Below, piece by piece: positions 48,677 through 62,169 of a stretch of 64,000 bases of DNA. This DNA is from Parasponia andersonii. Its lineage: Eukaryota > Streptophyta > Magnoliopsida > Rosales > Cannabaceae. The stretch is from contig JXTB01000001.1 in assembly GCA_002914805.1 (NCBI GenBank), forward strand, positions 1,788,791-1,852,790. The letters run 5' to 3'. Below the pieces are notes generated by a model. The model saw nothing but the letters and a program-made list of their open reading frames with translations, was not told the DNA's origin and ran no database searches. Within the stretch, counting starts at the first letter, position 1. Each line of letters opens with the position of its first letter. A program made the translations under genes and the position numbers.

Positions 48677-51200
48677 TGTCATAACCGAAAATTAGAGTTG
48701 TGATTTTTAGTAATTTCAAATTAAAATAATGATAAAAGTAATTTTCTGAAATTCCAAAAAATTAAGTATTTAGAATTTTAATTTTTAGTCCTTCAAAGTA
48801 TATAAATTTCTTAACTAGAAAACTTCTCATTTGTTTTAAATTTCTCGAGAAAATATTCACTTAAAGTTTAAAAGAGCCAAATTAATTAATTGAGAAACTA
48901 TTGTTAAATCATAAATTTTAGTATAATGAGTTCAATTAAAATCTTACGTCTAATGTCTAAAAATAATTTTATATAAAATCATTCTTAATTCTAAGTACTC
49001 AATTTAATAACAAAATCATCCTCATGCATTCTCTAGTAATTAAATTAAACTCGACTAAATATTTAAATAAGAAAAGAAAATTAAATAGGTTATAAACACC
49101 CACTTGAGAATATAAGTAGGATTACAGGAAAGCCAAGCTGCTTGTCTGACCATCAAGACAACTAGCTCAAATAATTCAACACCTGAAAATAGAAAAAAAT
49201 AAAGGATGAGTATTTGAATGCTTAGTAGAGATTTAATTACAAATTTTTGATTAGAATACAAATAATTACTTTCGAGTTTCTGCATAGTTAGTAAAATACT
49301 AAACAATTTTATAGAATCTAGTCAAAATCATTGTCCAAAGGTTTAAGTATTTCAAACTATTGTGAAACATCATCTCAAAACAAAATCATTTTCTAAAAGT
49401 TCAAATATTCCAAACCATTGTAGAATGTAGTTTTAAAACAAAATCATTGTCCAAAGGTTCAAACATTCTAAACTATTATAAAGCATCACATCAAATCGAC
49501 TACATATCTATTCAAGTCAACCACACAACAAGTAATACAATTAATGACATGTCTAAGCTACTAAAGACTTATAACCGTAAGCATGCAATATAGTGTGGGC
49601 CACCCTAAGTGGATAACTGCACAAGTATATTGTATCCGATTTAGCCAAGTTGGAAACCCATAATATGATATATAGTATGAGAACCCTAGATAGGGTACTA
49701 TAAGTCCAAATATCCTGAAGTGATATCGTAAGTCCGCCGGCCGTGTAAGTGCAATGAATGAATGCAATACTATATGGATGAGAAAATATACCACTTTTTA
49801 TAAAATCACAAACAAACCATGCATTGTTTTTTTTTTTTTTTGAAAGAAAGCCCGGTGTGAGTGAGTATGTATTGTTTTTAATCAATCAAGTTTAGTTCTT
49901 AAAACTAAATTCTCACTCAATTTGGATTTTATAAAAATTTCGGCAGCATAACAACAATTTGTATCAAAATCCATGAAATCTAATTCATACGAAAAATAGT
50001 TCAAAAATAAATTATTTGGCACTCTAACTAATGTGATATGCTGCCCAAGCAGTTTAAATATCAAATTATGTCAAAATATATATAAATCACATTTTTACCA
50101 AATATTTCAAAAAATTTCATATTTAATCAAAATATGTGAAATTCATAAATAAACCGATTTTAGAATCAAATAATCGAATCTCTATCTCAATCGAGTAACT
50201 ACACAGTGCTACGGTGATATAGAGAGCATTTGATATCGTTTAGCGATCGTTCGGATGATTGGTGATCATTTTCGAACCCTTGATCGTCCACTTTAAAATA
50301 TCATTTTTTCTAACAGAATCTCGAATGGAGAAACAAACACTACTATTGAATTTTTAGTAATCAAATTAGTTAGATTAGATATACAACTTGACTAATTCGG
50401 ATTCGAGCTGAAACTCAATCTCGTGGCATGCAAAATATTACAAATCCAAGTCGTCTGAATTTCGTTTCTGTACCGGTCACCAAACATAATCAATATATAT
50501 ATATATATATATATATCAAATTCCTTATTTTCATGAGTACATTATAAGAATACGGTTTATTTTATGATATAACAGTCGGATTGAAAAATCACAACACAAA
50601 ATTAAATAGCTCAAAACTAACTAAAATAATAGAATTTAATCCACGTAATATTGAGCCAAAATATATATACCGTAATAATCCTCATATTGAGACGAGTTAA
50701 TCAAGTTTAGTTCCATGGGATGAGGTGGTAAGAAACGACGTGTATGCCTGAAAATACCTGTGATTATTTTTCCATTTTCGCTGGCATTAGGAGGATCAGA
50801 CAGCTCTGCAATCTCTGGCTGGGCTTCATCTCAATGGCGTGGTATGGACCCAGGCGGTGACGCAGCTCAATTTGGTCGGGAAGGGTGTCATCAGAGTAAC
50901 GCCAGATTTTCGGCGTTTTGTCATTAGAGCAAGAGAGATATCGTGAGGGAGGAGAGAGAAGAAGGTGAGAAATATGGGACTGCGCTCATGTCTCCCAATT
51001 AATGGGCTCCCATATTTGCTAATAAGTGCTTAGTTTGAGAATTTTGCGAAATAAATCCCTCAAAATTGCAATATAACCCATATATTTAACTTTTCTTTCA
51101 ATGAAGTCGAAATTCAAATTTTAAATTTTTATTTTTATTTTATTTTTTAAAAAAGTAATCAAATGACCAATTCACCCCTAATTAATTTTGGTGCTTTACA
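48677..51200 (-). mobile_element. Solo LTR of a Ty3/Gypsy element
   Basis: On the minus strand it starts TGTAAAGCACCAAAATTAAT, followed by GGGGTGAATTGGTCATTTG, and ends TTCGGTTATGACA. These are typical features of Tekay-type plant Gypsy LTRs. The length is 2,524 bases. The flanks are TATAT (48672-48676) and TCTAT (51201-51205), a duplication with one difference. The GC-richer part near 50730-50960 and a TTTTCAG word near 49200 fit an LTR leader. Frames at 49055-50064 lie within it and are not called. No internal region or second LTR is present. Confidence 0.75.
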
Positions 51201-53053
51201 TCTATAATGAATTTTTTTTTTTAATCGGATAGAATACTTATGGTAACTGAGTAAGATATCTATGATAACGTGGAAACTAAAAACTATCATAAATATGATA
51301 CTTATGATAACCGGGTACGATACTTTAATTTTCTTTAATTTTTTTTAACCGGTATTTTGTCATTTTCAGATTTGTTTTCGCATCTTAAATCTCAATAATA
51401 GAAGGGGGTTTGCATACTAATTAAATTAATTTTACAACTACAAACAAAAGACTATACAACTAATTTGCTATGTGAGCAAAACCAATTACTAAAATGCATC
51501 TGATTGATTCTTATCCCAAAACCCATCTCTATTTTCATCTCACAATATCTTTCCACTGTTTCTGGTGTCTCTATTTTCCTCTGACGAATGTCTATCTACA
51601 GTTTATGATTTTAATTTGAAAAGAGGGGAAAAAGACCACCTAGAAATTTAAATAAGTGAAGTATTATAATTTACGTGCTTTAATGATAGTATTAGAAGCT
51701 GTTTTTCCATTTTTCACTTGGCGTCTTGGCCGATTCAATGAACATTGAATTCACCAACTCATTCATAAAATGTTTTTAACTTAATTGGTTCAATCCCAAC
51801 CTCTTTCATTTTGAGCCAAAACCACAATACTTCCTTAACCATCTCAATACCACGTACCAAAGCTCTTAATAAAGAGTAATTGTGACAACGAGAGATCAAT
51901 CAAACAAACTTAGCATCTAAATTTACTAGAGGTCTTTTCTGCGTACTAGCTCAATAAAAAGAAATGCAAGATTAACCTTAATTGATCTTAAAAGTGAAAG
52001 CAATATAATTAGGTAAAAAATTTAGAATGTGGTACATGAAGAGTCTAATTGGCTTAATATTGAGAATACAAAGCATATAATTGCGCACTAATTACTTCTA
52101 TGAGTGAAAAATCTTGTTTTCAATCATAGTTACCAAATTATATACTTTGCAAAAATTTAGTAGATTGTGAAAAAAAAAAATAGTCCTTATTGCAATAATT
52201 GTATAAATCTTAGCAATATATTATTTAAGTTGAATAACAAAAATGTGTGTTTTAAATGACTTATTTTTGTTAAATATTTAATAGTTGGTAACAAAAAATC
52301 ATTGTTATAACAATTATATAAATTATAGGGTCACTACTATGTAAATTAAAAATCAAAGAGTCATGGCTCATTTATATTATTAATCCTTAATAATAATTCC
52401 GCCACTTATTTAGTAACCAACCTGTGTATATATATGTGATATTAGTGGAACTGTCAATTGATCAGAATAAAAGGCACTATAATCATTTGGACCGCCGAGT
52501 GTCTTCTAAATTCTAAGTGGAGGTGACTTTAGAAATTTCGACGAGCGTAAGGAGGAGACTTAAAAAGTCTTGTTGGAATATATCCAACTGTATTTTGAGT
52601 CAACTTTCCACAAAAGCATGCCACGAAATTTCTATTTATACCTTCATATAGTTGCAATTTCTTCGGTAGCTGGACTCTAACTCTAATCGTTTATGAGACT
52701 CTCTTCCACAAATTGATTTGCACCAAATTGTATAATGCTAACGCCAATTTCAAAACTCCGCTATTCTCTGGAAGGTCAACAAATTTGTAGCCTAAATTTC
52801 TACATATAACTGGTTGGTGAAGACTCGTCAAGAATCTGACTTCCAAGTGATCACATACCGGTGTACATTCATGCATTATATTTTATATATTTCAATTACT
52901 AGTAACGACCAACTTTATCGGCTAGCCAGAATTTGTTCTCATAGTTTGAAATTAATGATGACTTCTTATTTTACTAATATACATGATTATTAAAAATAAT
53001 GAAAAAAAACTTGGGTTTTTTTATTTTGGTATAAAAAACTTTGAGCTTCTAGT

Positions 53054-53084
<31 letters not shown>

Positions 53085-53871
53085 GAGGGCATCTTTTTAA
53101 TTTTAGCAAAAAAAAAGAAAAAAATCTTGGGTTACTAGTTTTTTCAAATAAAACATTTAGATTATAAAATCAAATTAAAACACCATTGGTGTACAACGTT
53201 ATATGTTATTGTGCGAGGATATTCTCATTGTCAAGCACTCTAATTTGAGACGAAAGTGATGTCGTTCTATATTAAGAAAATTGGCATCTTTTATTCAAAC
53301 AAAAAAAAAAAGAAAAAAGAAAGGATTCTAAAATATAAAATAACTAAGATTAGCCATTTAATATTTTTGAATCATTTTTATTTTCTTTTTATTTCATTCA
53401 ACTAAAAGATGCTAACTTATTATTATTATTATTATTATTATAACGAAAAGATGTTAACTTATTGATATATGGTGATATCATTTATTTCATCTCAAATTGA
53501 GGTATCGAGAATAACTTCACACGAAAAGTATAAAACACTATATAGACTAAGGACATATGTGTAGTTTTGTGATTTTGTGTACCAAATTCTGATCAAATAA
53601 TTATTTTGAGCTCAGTTTGATAGGATTTTAGAATCTAAAGATTTTATTTGATATAACTAAATATCAAAGTTTTTATTATCATAGATAAATAAATAAATTT
53701 TTCTTCTTTTTTTTTTTTGCTAAAATTGAAAAATCTATTAAAAAGAAAAGAGGTAGAATTTTACAATTTTTAAGAAGTCATATATACATATTTGTGTAGA
53801 TATGAATTAGATGGTGAGTTCTCATTTGATTATGAGAATTGAAAATGTATTATTGGCAATCTGTACATTAT
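51201..53871. other. Intergenic DNA
   Basis: No gene is confidently seen. Degenerate GGTAACTGAGTAAGATA-type words occupy 51215-51330. A 61-codon minus-strand frame at 52691-52876 (including GYKFVDLPENSGVLKLALALYN) has a coding look but no recognised domain, and it could be an exon fragment. TA runs lie near 53055-53085 and a TTA microsatellite at about 53420-53440. The interval ends at the Tnt1-like element. Confidence 0.4.
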
Positions 53872-54461
53872 CTGCTAGGAAATCGGCTTTGTAGAAGCAA
53901 CAGCAGACAACTAAAATATAAGTTGAGAAAACTTTAGAAAAAGTGAAAAAATAAGGTACACAAAATTTAATGTGGTTTATCAAATTTAGGCTACGTCTAC
54001 GGATAAGTCTGTGAATATTCACTATGAAAAAAAAATTACAACTTGCTTCTTTCTAAATATAAGGAGAGTACATATGAACATCTCTCTCTTGAAATATAAT
54101 AAAACACTTTCTCTAAATAATTTAGGAGAAAACTAAATAGAACACTAAGAAGAATTCTAGATATTGAACTCTCTCTTAGAAGGAGGAGGATCTGAAGAGG
54201 ATGAGATGAGAAGAATGAATAAGTAAAGTCTCTATTTATATGCTAGGCTTATCAATCCTTCGTCAACCTCTACGCAGTTCGTATACTATTTAGGAGTCCA
54301 TACATGTATCTTCACATGTCTTTACATATATATGTTTACATATGTTCACATGCACATGTTCAAATGTCTTCATATATATGTTCACATATCTTTATATAGA
54401 TATATTCACACATGTTCACACAAATATATTCACATATATTCACACATATTCATATACGACA
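53872..54461 (-). repeat. 3' LTR of the Tnt1-like element
   Basis: This is 590 bases, ending on the plus strand at ATACGACA. Next to it the minus strand has the purine-rich tract AAGTGAGAAATTAT. The first half matches 59867-60352. The second half (54290-54460) is a run of short TTCACATAT-type repeats. Confidence 0.78.
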
Positions 54462-56154
54462 ATAATTTCTCACTTGAAGACTTGATTTTAATCATGTCTT
54501 CACACTAGAAAAGTATTTCTCTTCTGCGCTTGTCAATTCTTCATGTTATTTGCATATTTACAAGGACATATACGGATCTCCACTATCTTAACTTGTTATT
54601 AAATTCCAGTTCTCCATAATATAATGTAATATCTGAGGTTACTTTGATACCTCCCAATTCTTTTTCAGCATTCCAATGCTTTTCACTATGATTCGCTATT
54701 TATTGGCTCACTACTCCCATTGCTTATGCATATTTGGTCTTGTACATATCGTAACGAATATTAGGCTTTCCACTATTGATATATACGGTACTTGAGATAT
54801 CTCTATCCTCTCTGCTTCATTCTTAGGATATATCTTGGAAGATACTTGAAATTAATAGGAAGAGAGGTAAAAATTAGCTTACAATCTTATATGTTGAAGC
54901 GCCACAAAATCTGCCTTACATAATTCCTGAGAAGGCTAGATCTTCCTATTACTTCTGTCTCAATGAATTTGCATCTCTCAAATCATGTTTATGGTTTTTA
55001 AATCCTTTATATCAAATTTTCTAGCCAATTGTGCCATTATTTTCTTTTTGGACTTGATCTTTGTTGTGGCTAACTACCAATATGGCATCCACATACAATA
55101 GCTAAATAATGATGTCATTATCACCAAATCTCTTGAAGTACACACAAAGGTTTGCATCAAGTCTGTTGTATCCAAAGCTCATAATATAGGAATCAAATCT
55201 CTTGTATAAATACCTCAACGTCTATTTGATATAGTGCAGAGATTTGTTTAACTTGTCCAACCAAGTTCTCTTTACTTATTTCAGCAAAACCTTTTGGTTA
55301 GGGTATCCAAACCTTTTCTTCAAATTCTCTATGAAGAAAAGTAATTTTCACATCTAACCACTCCAGATGTAGGTTAAACACAACATATACTATTAAGATC
55401 ACTCATTGAACAATAGGTGAAATTATCTTTTTAAAGTCAATACTTTTATTTTTACCATATTCTCTTTACGACCAATTTTACATGATACTACTCCACTTGG
55501 ACATTGCCATCACACTTCCATTTGTTGCTAATGGCCTTCCTTCTTTGTAGTAGTAAAATAAGATTTTATGTGTTATTCTTGTATAAGGTTTCAATCTCTT
55601 CTTGCATTGTTTCCATCTATAGGAATACATCCAGACTTTTTCATAGCCCCAAGGAAAGTCGATGCTCTTCATTATCTATTAGAAAACAATATGTAATGTC
55701 GCTCTCAGTAATATAATTTGAGTGCCAAACCGATGATCTTCTATCATGAGTTAACTGATGAGAAGTCTTAGCCTTGACTGGTTCTTCTTCTTCATGCTCT
55801 GGTACTGCTTTAGAAGAATCTGAATCTTCAATCTTCTCTACTACCTGAATTGTAGTAGTCTCTGATTTAGTAACATTTCTCTTCTCATGTAATGTTTTTT
55901 CTCCAAATATTATATCCATACTAATAACAACCTTGTGGGCAAGGGATTCCCTAAGTGATACCCCTGAAAGCTAGAAACATATTTACCTTCTTTTTGATCG
56001 GGAACAACTAACATCTCATCAAGAAGTCATTAGAATATCTCGCTCCTCCTATGGATATAATTGGTGCTCACCACATATCATAGTGAATCAGGTCTAAGAT
56101 CTCTTTGCTCTTACGCATTGTTTTACTGAACTTTAATCTATATTGCTTACTTGT

Positions 56155-57931
56155 TATTGATAAATTGATCTAACACTTAGGAAAATCATACATGCATGCA
56201 TATATGAAAAATATATGATCATATCATGAACGCAATGGAAAAATTAGCGGATTTAGATTTTAAAATTTTACATGAAAATAATTTTCATAACCATATAACA
56301 TGCATGCATCATATATAGGAATATGTACAACATAAATCAAATCTAGATACAAAACCCTAGAGATGAGATTAGGGTTTACCTCTTGTAGTGTGTTCCTTCT
56401 TGATCTCCTCATTGATGGTAATCAGACCTCTAACCCTAGATCTTCTTGTCTATGCTCTTGCTCTTGGTTGATGAGGTGAGTGGGCACCAAGTCGAAACCT
56501 TCGTTGGAGAACGATCAAGAACGCCTTCTTAATCCTATGGAACACCGGGACGTAAGATAGGACTGTGAGATAGTAGAAAACTTTTTCTCTCCTCTCTTTC
56601 TCAGTCTTGGCTGATTTTTCTCTCTCTCTCTCCCTGTGTCTATATGTGTGACTCTATATGAGTTACTGTGTAGTTTTTTCTCTCATATATCTTATATATA
56701 TGGGACCAAAAACTGTTAACCCTAGTCCAATTATGATTGGGATTATTCTCCAATTTGGGCTTTGGGTGTATTTTTATAAATATGTCCAACTCATGAAACT
56801 TATTTATAAAAATACTAACTTTTGTGTAGAATCATTATTTTACATAGTTTCATGAAATTAATTTCACAAATACCACCAACAAATTAATGAGCTTAATTGA
56901 GCTAGACAAGGGACCTAATAGATCCAAATAATCTAAGCTCCAATAATATGATAAATACATAATAACTCTTATTATGGTATATAAGGAGACACTCCACTAA
57001 AGGCCCAATACTGCACTCTTAGATTAAATGTCATGTCTTTTATAGAGATTTAATCAACAAACCTTGATTAACCGATCCATCTAGCATATTTTATACCACA
57101 TATAGAATCCCTATACAATGTCGTAGTTGGATAGGTGAAATTACCGTAATACCTCTCCAACACCTATTTACTTTTAAGTTACCATATTTCTATCAAGGAA
57201 TAATGTTGTCGATAATTTTGTTCTCAATGGCCATTTAGAAAAAATTATCAACCAATTCACAAAGTGAATACTAAGATCTTAGATTTAATTATTCCATGAA
57301 TCCTGAAAGAACCTAAAGTGGCATTAATATATAGTATCTTTAACTATTTGGTATTTCCATTAATTCATAAGCCATAACCTCCAATATGCTAGAGTTCACT
57401 TCTAATTTCATAGAGATTAGTCTTTTAACAATCAAAAGGCTATAACCCATGAAAGCAAGTCCAGCCAAATATCAAGGATTAAGATCTATATGCTAAGAGC
57501 TAGTTTGTGATAATATAAGAATTGAGTTACGGCACTCTAATTCTTTATATTACCTGGTCCAGTTTAATATACATAACTTCTTTATGTTGTATTACTGTTT
57601 CTATCAGAAGTCAGAAACTTCAATGATTTGAGACACATCATTCCCGTTGAGATAGAAAAATACTACAATCTATAGTAAATAAAGTATTCCATTTTTATTT
57701 ATAGATTGTAAACTACTTCATTTAGACTTAGATAAAGAAACAAGTCTCCCCATAATTAACACTTAATCATGTTTGTTTATTTATACATATATAAAGTCAT
57801 GGAATCTTTTTCAGATGAATAAACTATTCAACTAAGATAGTTTAATCTATCATAATTGCATATAAGAGAAAGTTGTTTATATTCAAAAGGGTAAAATTAG
57901 AAATCTACTTTTTAGAGCAAAAATCCCAACA
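56155..57931 (-). mobile_element. Solo LTR, second Copia family, inside the Tnt1-like element
   Basis: This is 1,777 bases, homologous in reverse orientation to 23553-25334. It is flanked by an exact CTTGT duplication (56150-56154 and 57932-57936). The plus-strand left end reads TATTGA where the other copy implies TGTTGG, so the terminal base pair has changed. No internal region is present. Confidence 0.88.
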
Positions 57932-58897
57932 CTTGTAACATAGTGCTCATAAAAAGGTAGAGATTTACCAATTTGATCTCAAGAAGTAGCTTTTGGTCGG
58001 AGAGAAACTTCAAACATAGTTTCGATGTGTGGCCTAACTTGAGATGCCACATCATCCTCAATTCTTCTCTTGAAGTTGATGCATCGAAGTCTTAGTATCC
58101 TATAGTATTTCTCCTTTAAGCATGTATAGATTTGCAGCAATCTTCCCTACCTCCAAGACTACAAGTACATCTTTGATGATTTTTATGATCCCATCCTCTA
58201 TATGAGTCTCACAACTAAGACTATCTAATTTTTCTAAAGACAACAGATTTTGCTTCAAGCCCTTCACATACTGTATCTCTTAAATAGAATGAACAATATC
58301 ATCGTATATTTTTAACTTAATGGTGCTAATTCTAGCAATATGTAAGGCATAATCATCACTCATGAACATAGATCCTCTAAAGATATGTTCATATGTATGA
58401 AATCATTCTCTGTGAGAAGTCATATACTATGTTGCTTTTAAATCAATTAGCCAAATATCAGTGAGTTGCCTTCTATTCTTAGAAACTGTTGCTACTTTGT
58501 TATACAGAATTTCTCTATCATCTGAAATACTTGCAACATTCTACTAAGTGTATGATGACTTGGGGTACTTTCCTTTAGAATCTCCATTCTTTCTGAGTTG
58601 CTCATACTTCATTTTGACGTGCCCTTTCTTACCATAGTGATAGTACTTAATATTCTTCTTTTTTCTTGACTTTGATTTATCATGACTCTGACTCCTACTC
58701 CCACTAGGACTACGTTTGGTTAATCTTCCTCTCATTATCAAAGTCTCTACTTATTGTAAACTTGCCACTTTGTCTTCCTTATTCTTACGTTGATTTTCTT
58801 CTTCAAGAACTGTAGCCATAAGATTGTTGAAAAGTAGAGTAATAGCATTATTATTCACAATTATGATGAGTTAACCATACGAATTATGTAGATCTAA

Positions 58898-59260
58898 GGT
58901 CATATTTGGTAGGTGGAATGGAAGAGAAATTATAATAAAAAGGAATTAGAATAGGAATAGAAATTATATTCATTTGTTTGGTTGATTTAGTATAGTAGAA
59001 TGGAATAAGTATTATTTGACCAAAATATCCTTATTTTTAGATTTCTTACTAGGGTGAAATAAAAAAGTGATGTTTTGAAAATATAGAAAAAAAAAGTGTG
59101 GAATTATGATTACACACATTTTTTGATGGAATAACATCTACCAAATGGTAGAACTTTGATTCCGTAGGAATTATTATTCCTTTGTTTAAATGTCAATCTA
59201 AACAATAGAATGGAAATAATGATTTTATTCTAAAGGTGATTCCACCATACCAAATATACC
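58898..59260. mobile_element. Tourist/PIF-Harbinger-like MITE
   Basis: This is about 363 bases with terminal inverted repeats: GGTCATATTTGGTAGGTGGAAT at the left, read in part, and its near complement ending AAATATACC at the right. The GGNCATNTTTGGTA type of end and a possible TAA duplication (58895-58897 and 59262-59264, with one extra base at the right) fit the PIF-Harbinger MITEs. It has no coding capacity and is inserted in the gag region of the Tnt1-like element. Confidence 0.65.
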
Positions 59261-59866
59261 ATAAAACAAGATTTCTGCATATTCATTATCCTCTATTTTA
59301 TACTCTATTACTGTGAGCTATAAAAATAGAATATTGAGGGTATAGATATGGTCGGTCATAGTAGGTGATTCTACCATCCAAAGGGTGTATGTAAAGCCTT
59401 TTCTTTAAGAAAATTTTATTACGAAGTGACTTGGTCTGACATAACTTTGTCAGTGTATCTCATATCCTCTTAGTTGACTTATTCTCTTTAATATTGGACA
59501 GAACTTGATCTGCTAATACTATATGTAAGTTAGTGACAATATTACTATCTATCTCTCCCTACTTTTTATCATCAGTAATCTCAGTAAGTCTTTCTCCAAT
59601 TGCTGCAAGGTGATTAATTTTTCTCAAAATTGTATTTATCTTCATTTTTTACAGAGAGAAATTAATCTCATTAAATTTCTCAATCTCCAATTTCGCTATC
59701 ATTTTGTTCACCATGATTTGTTTAGATACCGTCATTTCACTATATGTAAAAAGTTGCACACATCAATAGTTTCTTATAAGTGAACAATATCGTATATATG
59801 AATAGTACCGCATAAATGAATAGTTATGTACGTGAACAGTACTCTAACCAATAGATTTGATACCAC

Positions 59867-60352
59867 TATTAGGAGATCAATTTTACGGAAGTGATAACAA
59901 GTCGCTAAAATATAAGTTAAGAAAACTTTGGAAAAAGTAAAAAGATAAGGCACACAAAAGATTTAACATAGTTCAACAAATTTAGGCTACATTTATATAT
60001 AAGGTTGTGATAAATTTCATTATAAAAAGGAGATTACAACTCACTTATCTCTAACTATTTATCTCTAAGTATAAAGAGAGTACAAATGAACCTTTCTTTC
60101 TTGAAATAGGATAAAATACTCTCTATAAATAATTTAGAAGAAAACTAAGTAGGATACTAAGAGAAATTCCAAAGATTGAACTGTCTCTTAGAGGAAGGAC
60201 GATCTGAAGAGGATGGGATGAAAATAATTAATAAGTACAGCCCATATTTATAGGCTAAGTTTACCAATCCTTCATCAATATCTACGCGGTTTGTACACTG
60301 TTTAGGAATTCATGTGTATATTCACATGTCTTCATACATATATATATTCACA
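59867..60352 (-). repeat. 5' LTR of the Tnt1-like element, incomplete
   Basis: This is colinear with 53872-54350 of the 3' LTR. The match fades at about 60352, before the expected LTR start. Confidence 0.75.
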
Positions 60353-60960
60353 GTATTTTGTGATCTTAGTAAGATGTTGATGCATGTATAAAACTTAAGC
60401 AACAAGTCCTTTTAGTGTTGATATATTCCTAAATATTTGTACAAGTCTAGATATTTTTACATGTCCTTTTTCTAAGCCCAATAATTATTTGATATCAATT
60501 TATTCATATATCCTAGGCCTAATAATTATTTTATATCAATTTCTATCTCATAATTTATTTTATATCATTTTCTTACAATCGATTATTTTTATATCATTTT
60601 CTATTATCCTGTTGTCATTATGTTACCTTTTCTATTAACTTATTTGACAAGTTTCCTTGCATGTAGCTTCTAAAGTGATTTGTGGGTCCCGAGCTACACT
60701 CTTCGAACTTTGTGCTTGACCTGTGGCACAACTTTGGGATTTTGTATTCTCTCATAATTCCTCACCTATTATTTCTATTATTATTGTTACTGTTATTGTT
60801 ATCATTATTATCGCTAGCCCATTTAACTTTCATATTTTAGTTCTAATTGATATTATGGTCGATTTATTCGCTTCCATCAACGACCCTTTATTATTACTGC
60901 ATTATTATATTATTATCGATCTGTAAGCTAGTTATCCCTGCAACCACCTACGTACAAGAA
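60353..60960. other. Intergenic DNA with degenerate tandem words
   Basis: Between about 60479 and 60602 a unit around AATAATTATTTNATATCAATTT recurs three or four times. A TTA/TTG-rich microsatellite lies at about 60765-60815. The plus-strand frame at 60723-60926 is built on it and is not called. Confidence 0.45.
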
Positions 60961-61052
60961 CACTGCAAGAAATGTCGTCCTTCATTGCGACCACCTATCG
61001 AGACTTCGATACGTAGTGTCAGCGTTGTGATAACTCTTATGTTATTCTTGCG

Positions 61053-61084
<32 letters not shown>

Positions 61085-61200
61085 AGTACGTTATCCCTAC
61101 AATTGCTAGCGTAGTAAGGACGTTTTGGAAAGTGTCATTTTCTATTTCGACTGTCCACCAAGACTTTGACACAAAAACAGTATTATGATAACTCTTATAC
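60961..61200 (+). mobile_element. CACTA-like transposon end, fragment
   Basis: CACTGCAAGAAATGTCGTCC at 60961 resembles the CACTACAAGAAA termini of plant En/Spm (CACTA) elements and is followed by GC-richer words like the subterminal repeats of such ends. A related unit recurs about 155 bases later. Both units start with GTTATCCCT (about 60931 and 61088) and end with TGATAACTCTTA (about 61025 and 61185), with a TTA microsatellite between. No opposite terminus was seen. The plus-strand frame at 60847-61188 crosses these repeats and is not called. Confidence 0.4.
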
Positions 61201-62161
61201 CTACGTACACTTTATAATCTAAGTATAATCTCAGTTATTCTCTGTTTTGTTTTAATTAAATACAAGTTTCATTAATTAATCAGAACACGAGGTCCGATCC
61301 CGGTAAGGTTTCAATAAATTTTTCCTCGTCCCATTTGAGATTAACCTAAAAAAAATCCTAGAAGTGAAATGGAAGATGATGAGCAACGTTGTTACGATAT
61401 GTATATTCTTTATATATATATATATATATAAAACCTAATTAGATTAGATTATTTATCAATTCATACTTTTAAGGAGTTTGATTTTATGAAGTGTATTGAC
61501 AAAGGTTTTATAATAAATTCTTTACAAATAGAAGACTATAGTATGGATGAAAAGTAATAAAAAGGGCTAGTTTTTAGCTTTAATAGAGATTAGGACTAGT
61601 TTTCTTTTTAGAGAAAAAGACTACAATGGAAGGACAAATAGGAGAATTTAGCATCTAATCTGAAAGTATATAGGTGAAGATATTAATCTAAGAATAATTA
61701 TTTTAGCTAATTTTATTTTGTAGTGACATATCATAATTATATTTAAGTTATGGATAGAAGGTAACAGAAAGAGAATTTATCCACAATCCAATAGTTTGAG
61801 AAAATTCTTGTAAAGAAAAATAATTTATGGAGTAAAAGTGTGCATATAATATTTTGGGGGTTAAGGTTAATTTGTCCTATATTGAGCATTAGAAATTTAA
61901 AATAAAATTTTAAACATGCGTATGATTAGTAAAATTTTTGTTTTGTTTTAGTTTTGTTTTATGAATTGATCGAGTCTTTGACAAGACAGAACTGACCTAG
62001 CTAGCTGCAAAAGCCAAAACTAATGTATACGCATACTGTTTGGCTTGTGACTTCCATGGGCCCTAGTTTGTAAATCTTGACACGAAATAACCTCTTAAGT
62101 ACTTATAGATGACTTTTGATTAATTTCCATGTACATTTGAGAATATGCCCTCAGCAAATAT
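61201..62161. other. Upstream region of the terpene synthase gene
   Basis: AT-rich DNA without a gene. A TA run lies at 61413-61430. Two TTGAC words, the core of WRKY-binding W-boxes, lie at 61978-61982 and 62077-62081, within 220 bases of the TATA box. Two such short words can occur by chance. Confidence 0.4.
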
Positions 62162-62169
62162 TATAAATA
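62162..62169 (+). promoter_or_regulatory. TATA box of the terpene synthase gene
   Basis: TATAAATA lies 167 bases before the start codon. Transcription would be expected to start about 30 bases downstream, near 62195, giving a leader of about 140 bases. Confidence 0.6.

Larger units (their letters stand above)
53872..60352 (-). mobile_element. Ty1/Copia element, Tnt1/Tork-like, degenerate
   Basis: The minus-strand element has a 3' LTR at 53872-54461 and a 5' LTR at 59867 to about 60352; the outer end of the 5' LTR is missing. The primer binding site is at 59853-59865 (minus-strand TGGTATCAAATC). A gag zinc-knuckle region lies at about 58544-58741 (YYHYGKKGHVKM). A protease-to-GAG-pre-integrase region lies at about 57940-58450, and the linker and start of reverse transcriptase at about 55480-55920 (SSVWHSNYITESDITYC). 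It carries a solo LTR (56155-57931) and a MITE (58898-59260). It is badly broken, with many interruptions, and looks old. Confidence 0.8.

Noticed and set aside
49055-50064. Minus-strand frames of 60-110 codons
   Set aside because: They fall inside the Gypsy solo LTR and show no domains.
60723-61188. Frames of 67 and 113 codons
   Set aside because: They are built on TTA microsatellites and CACTA-like repeats. Their Tyr and Ile runs reflect the repeats.
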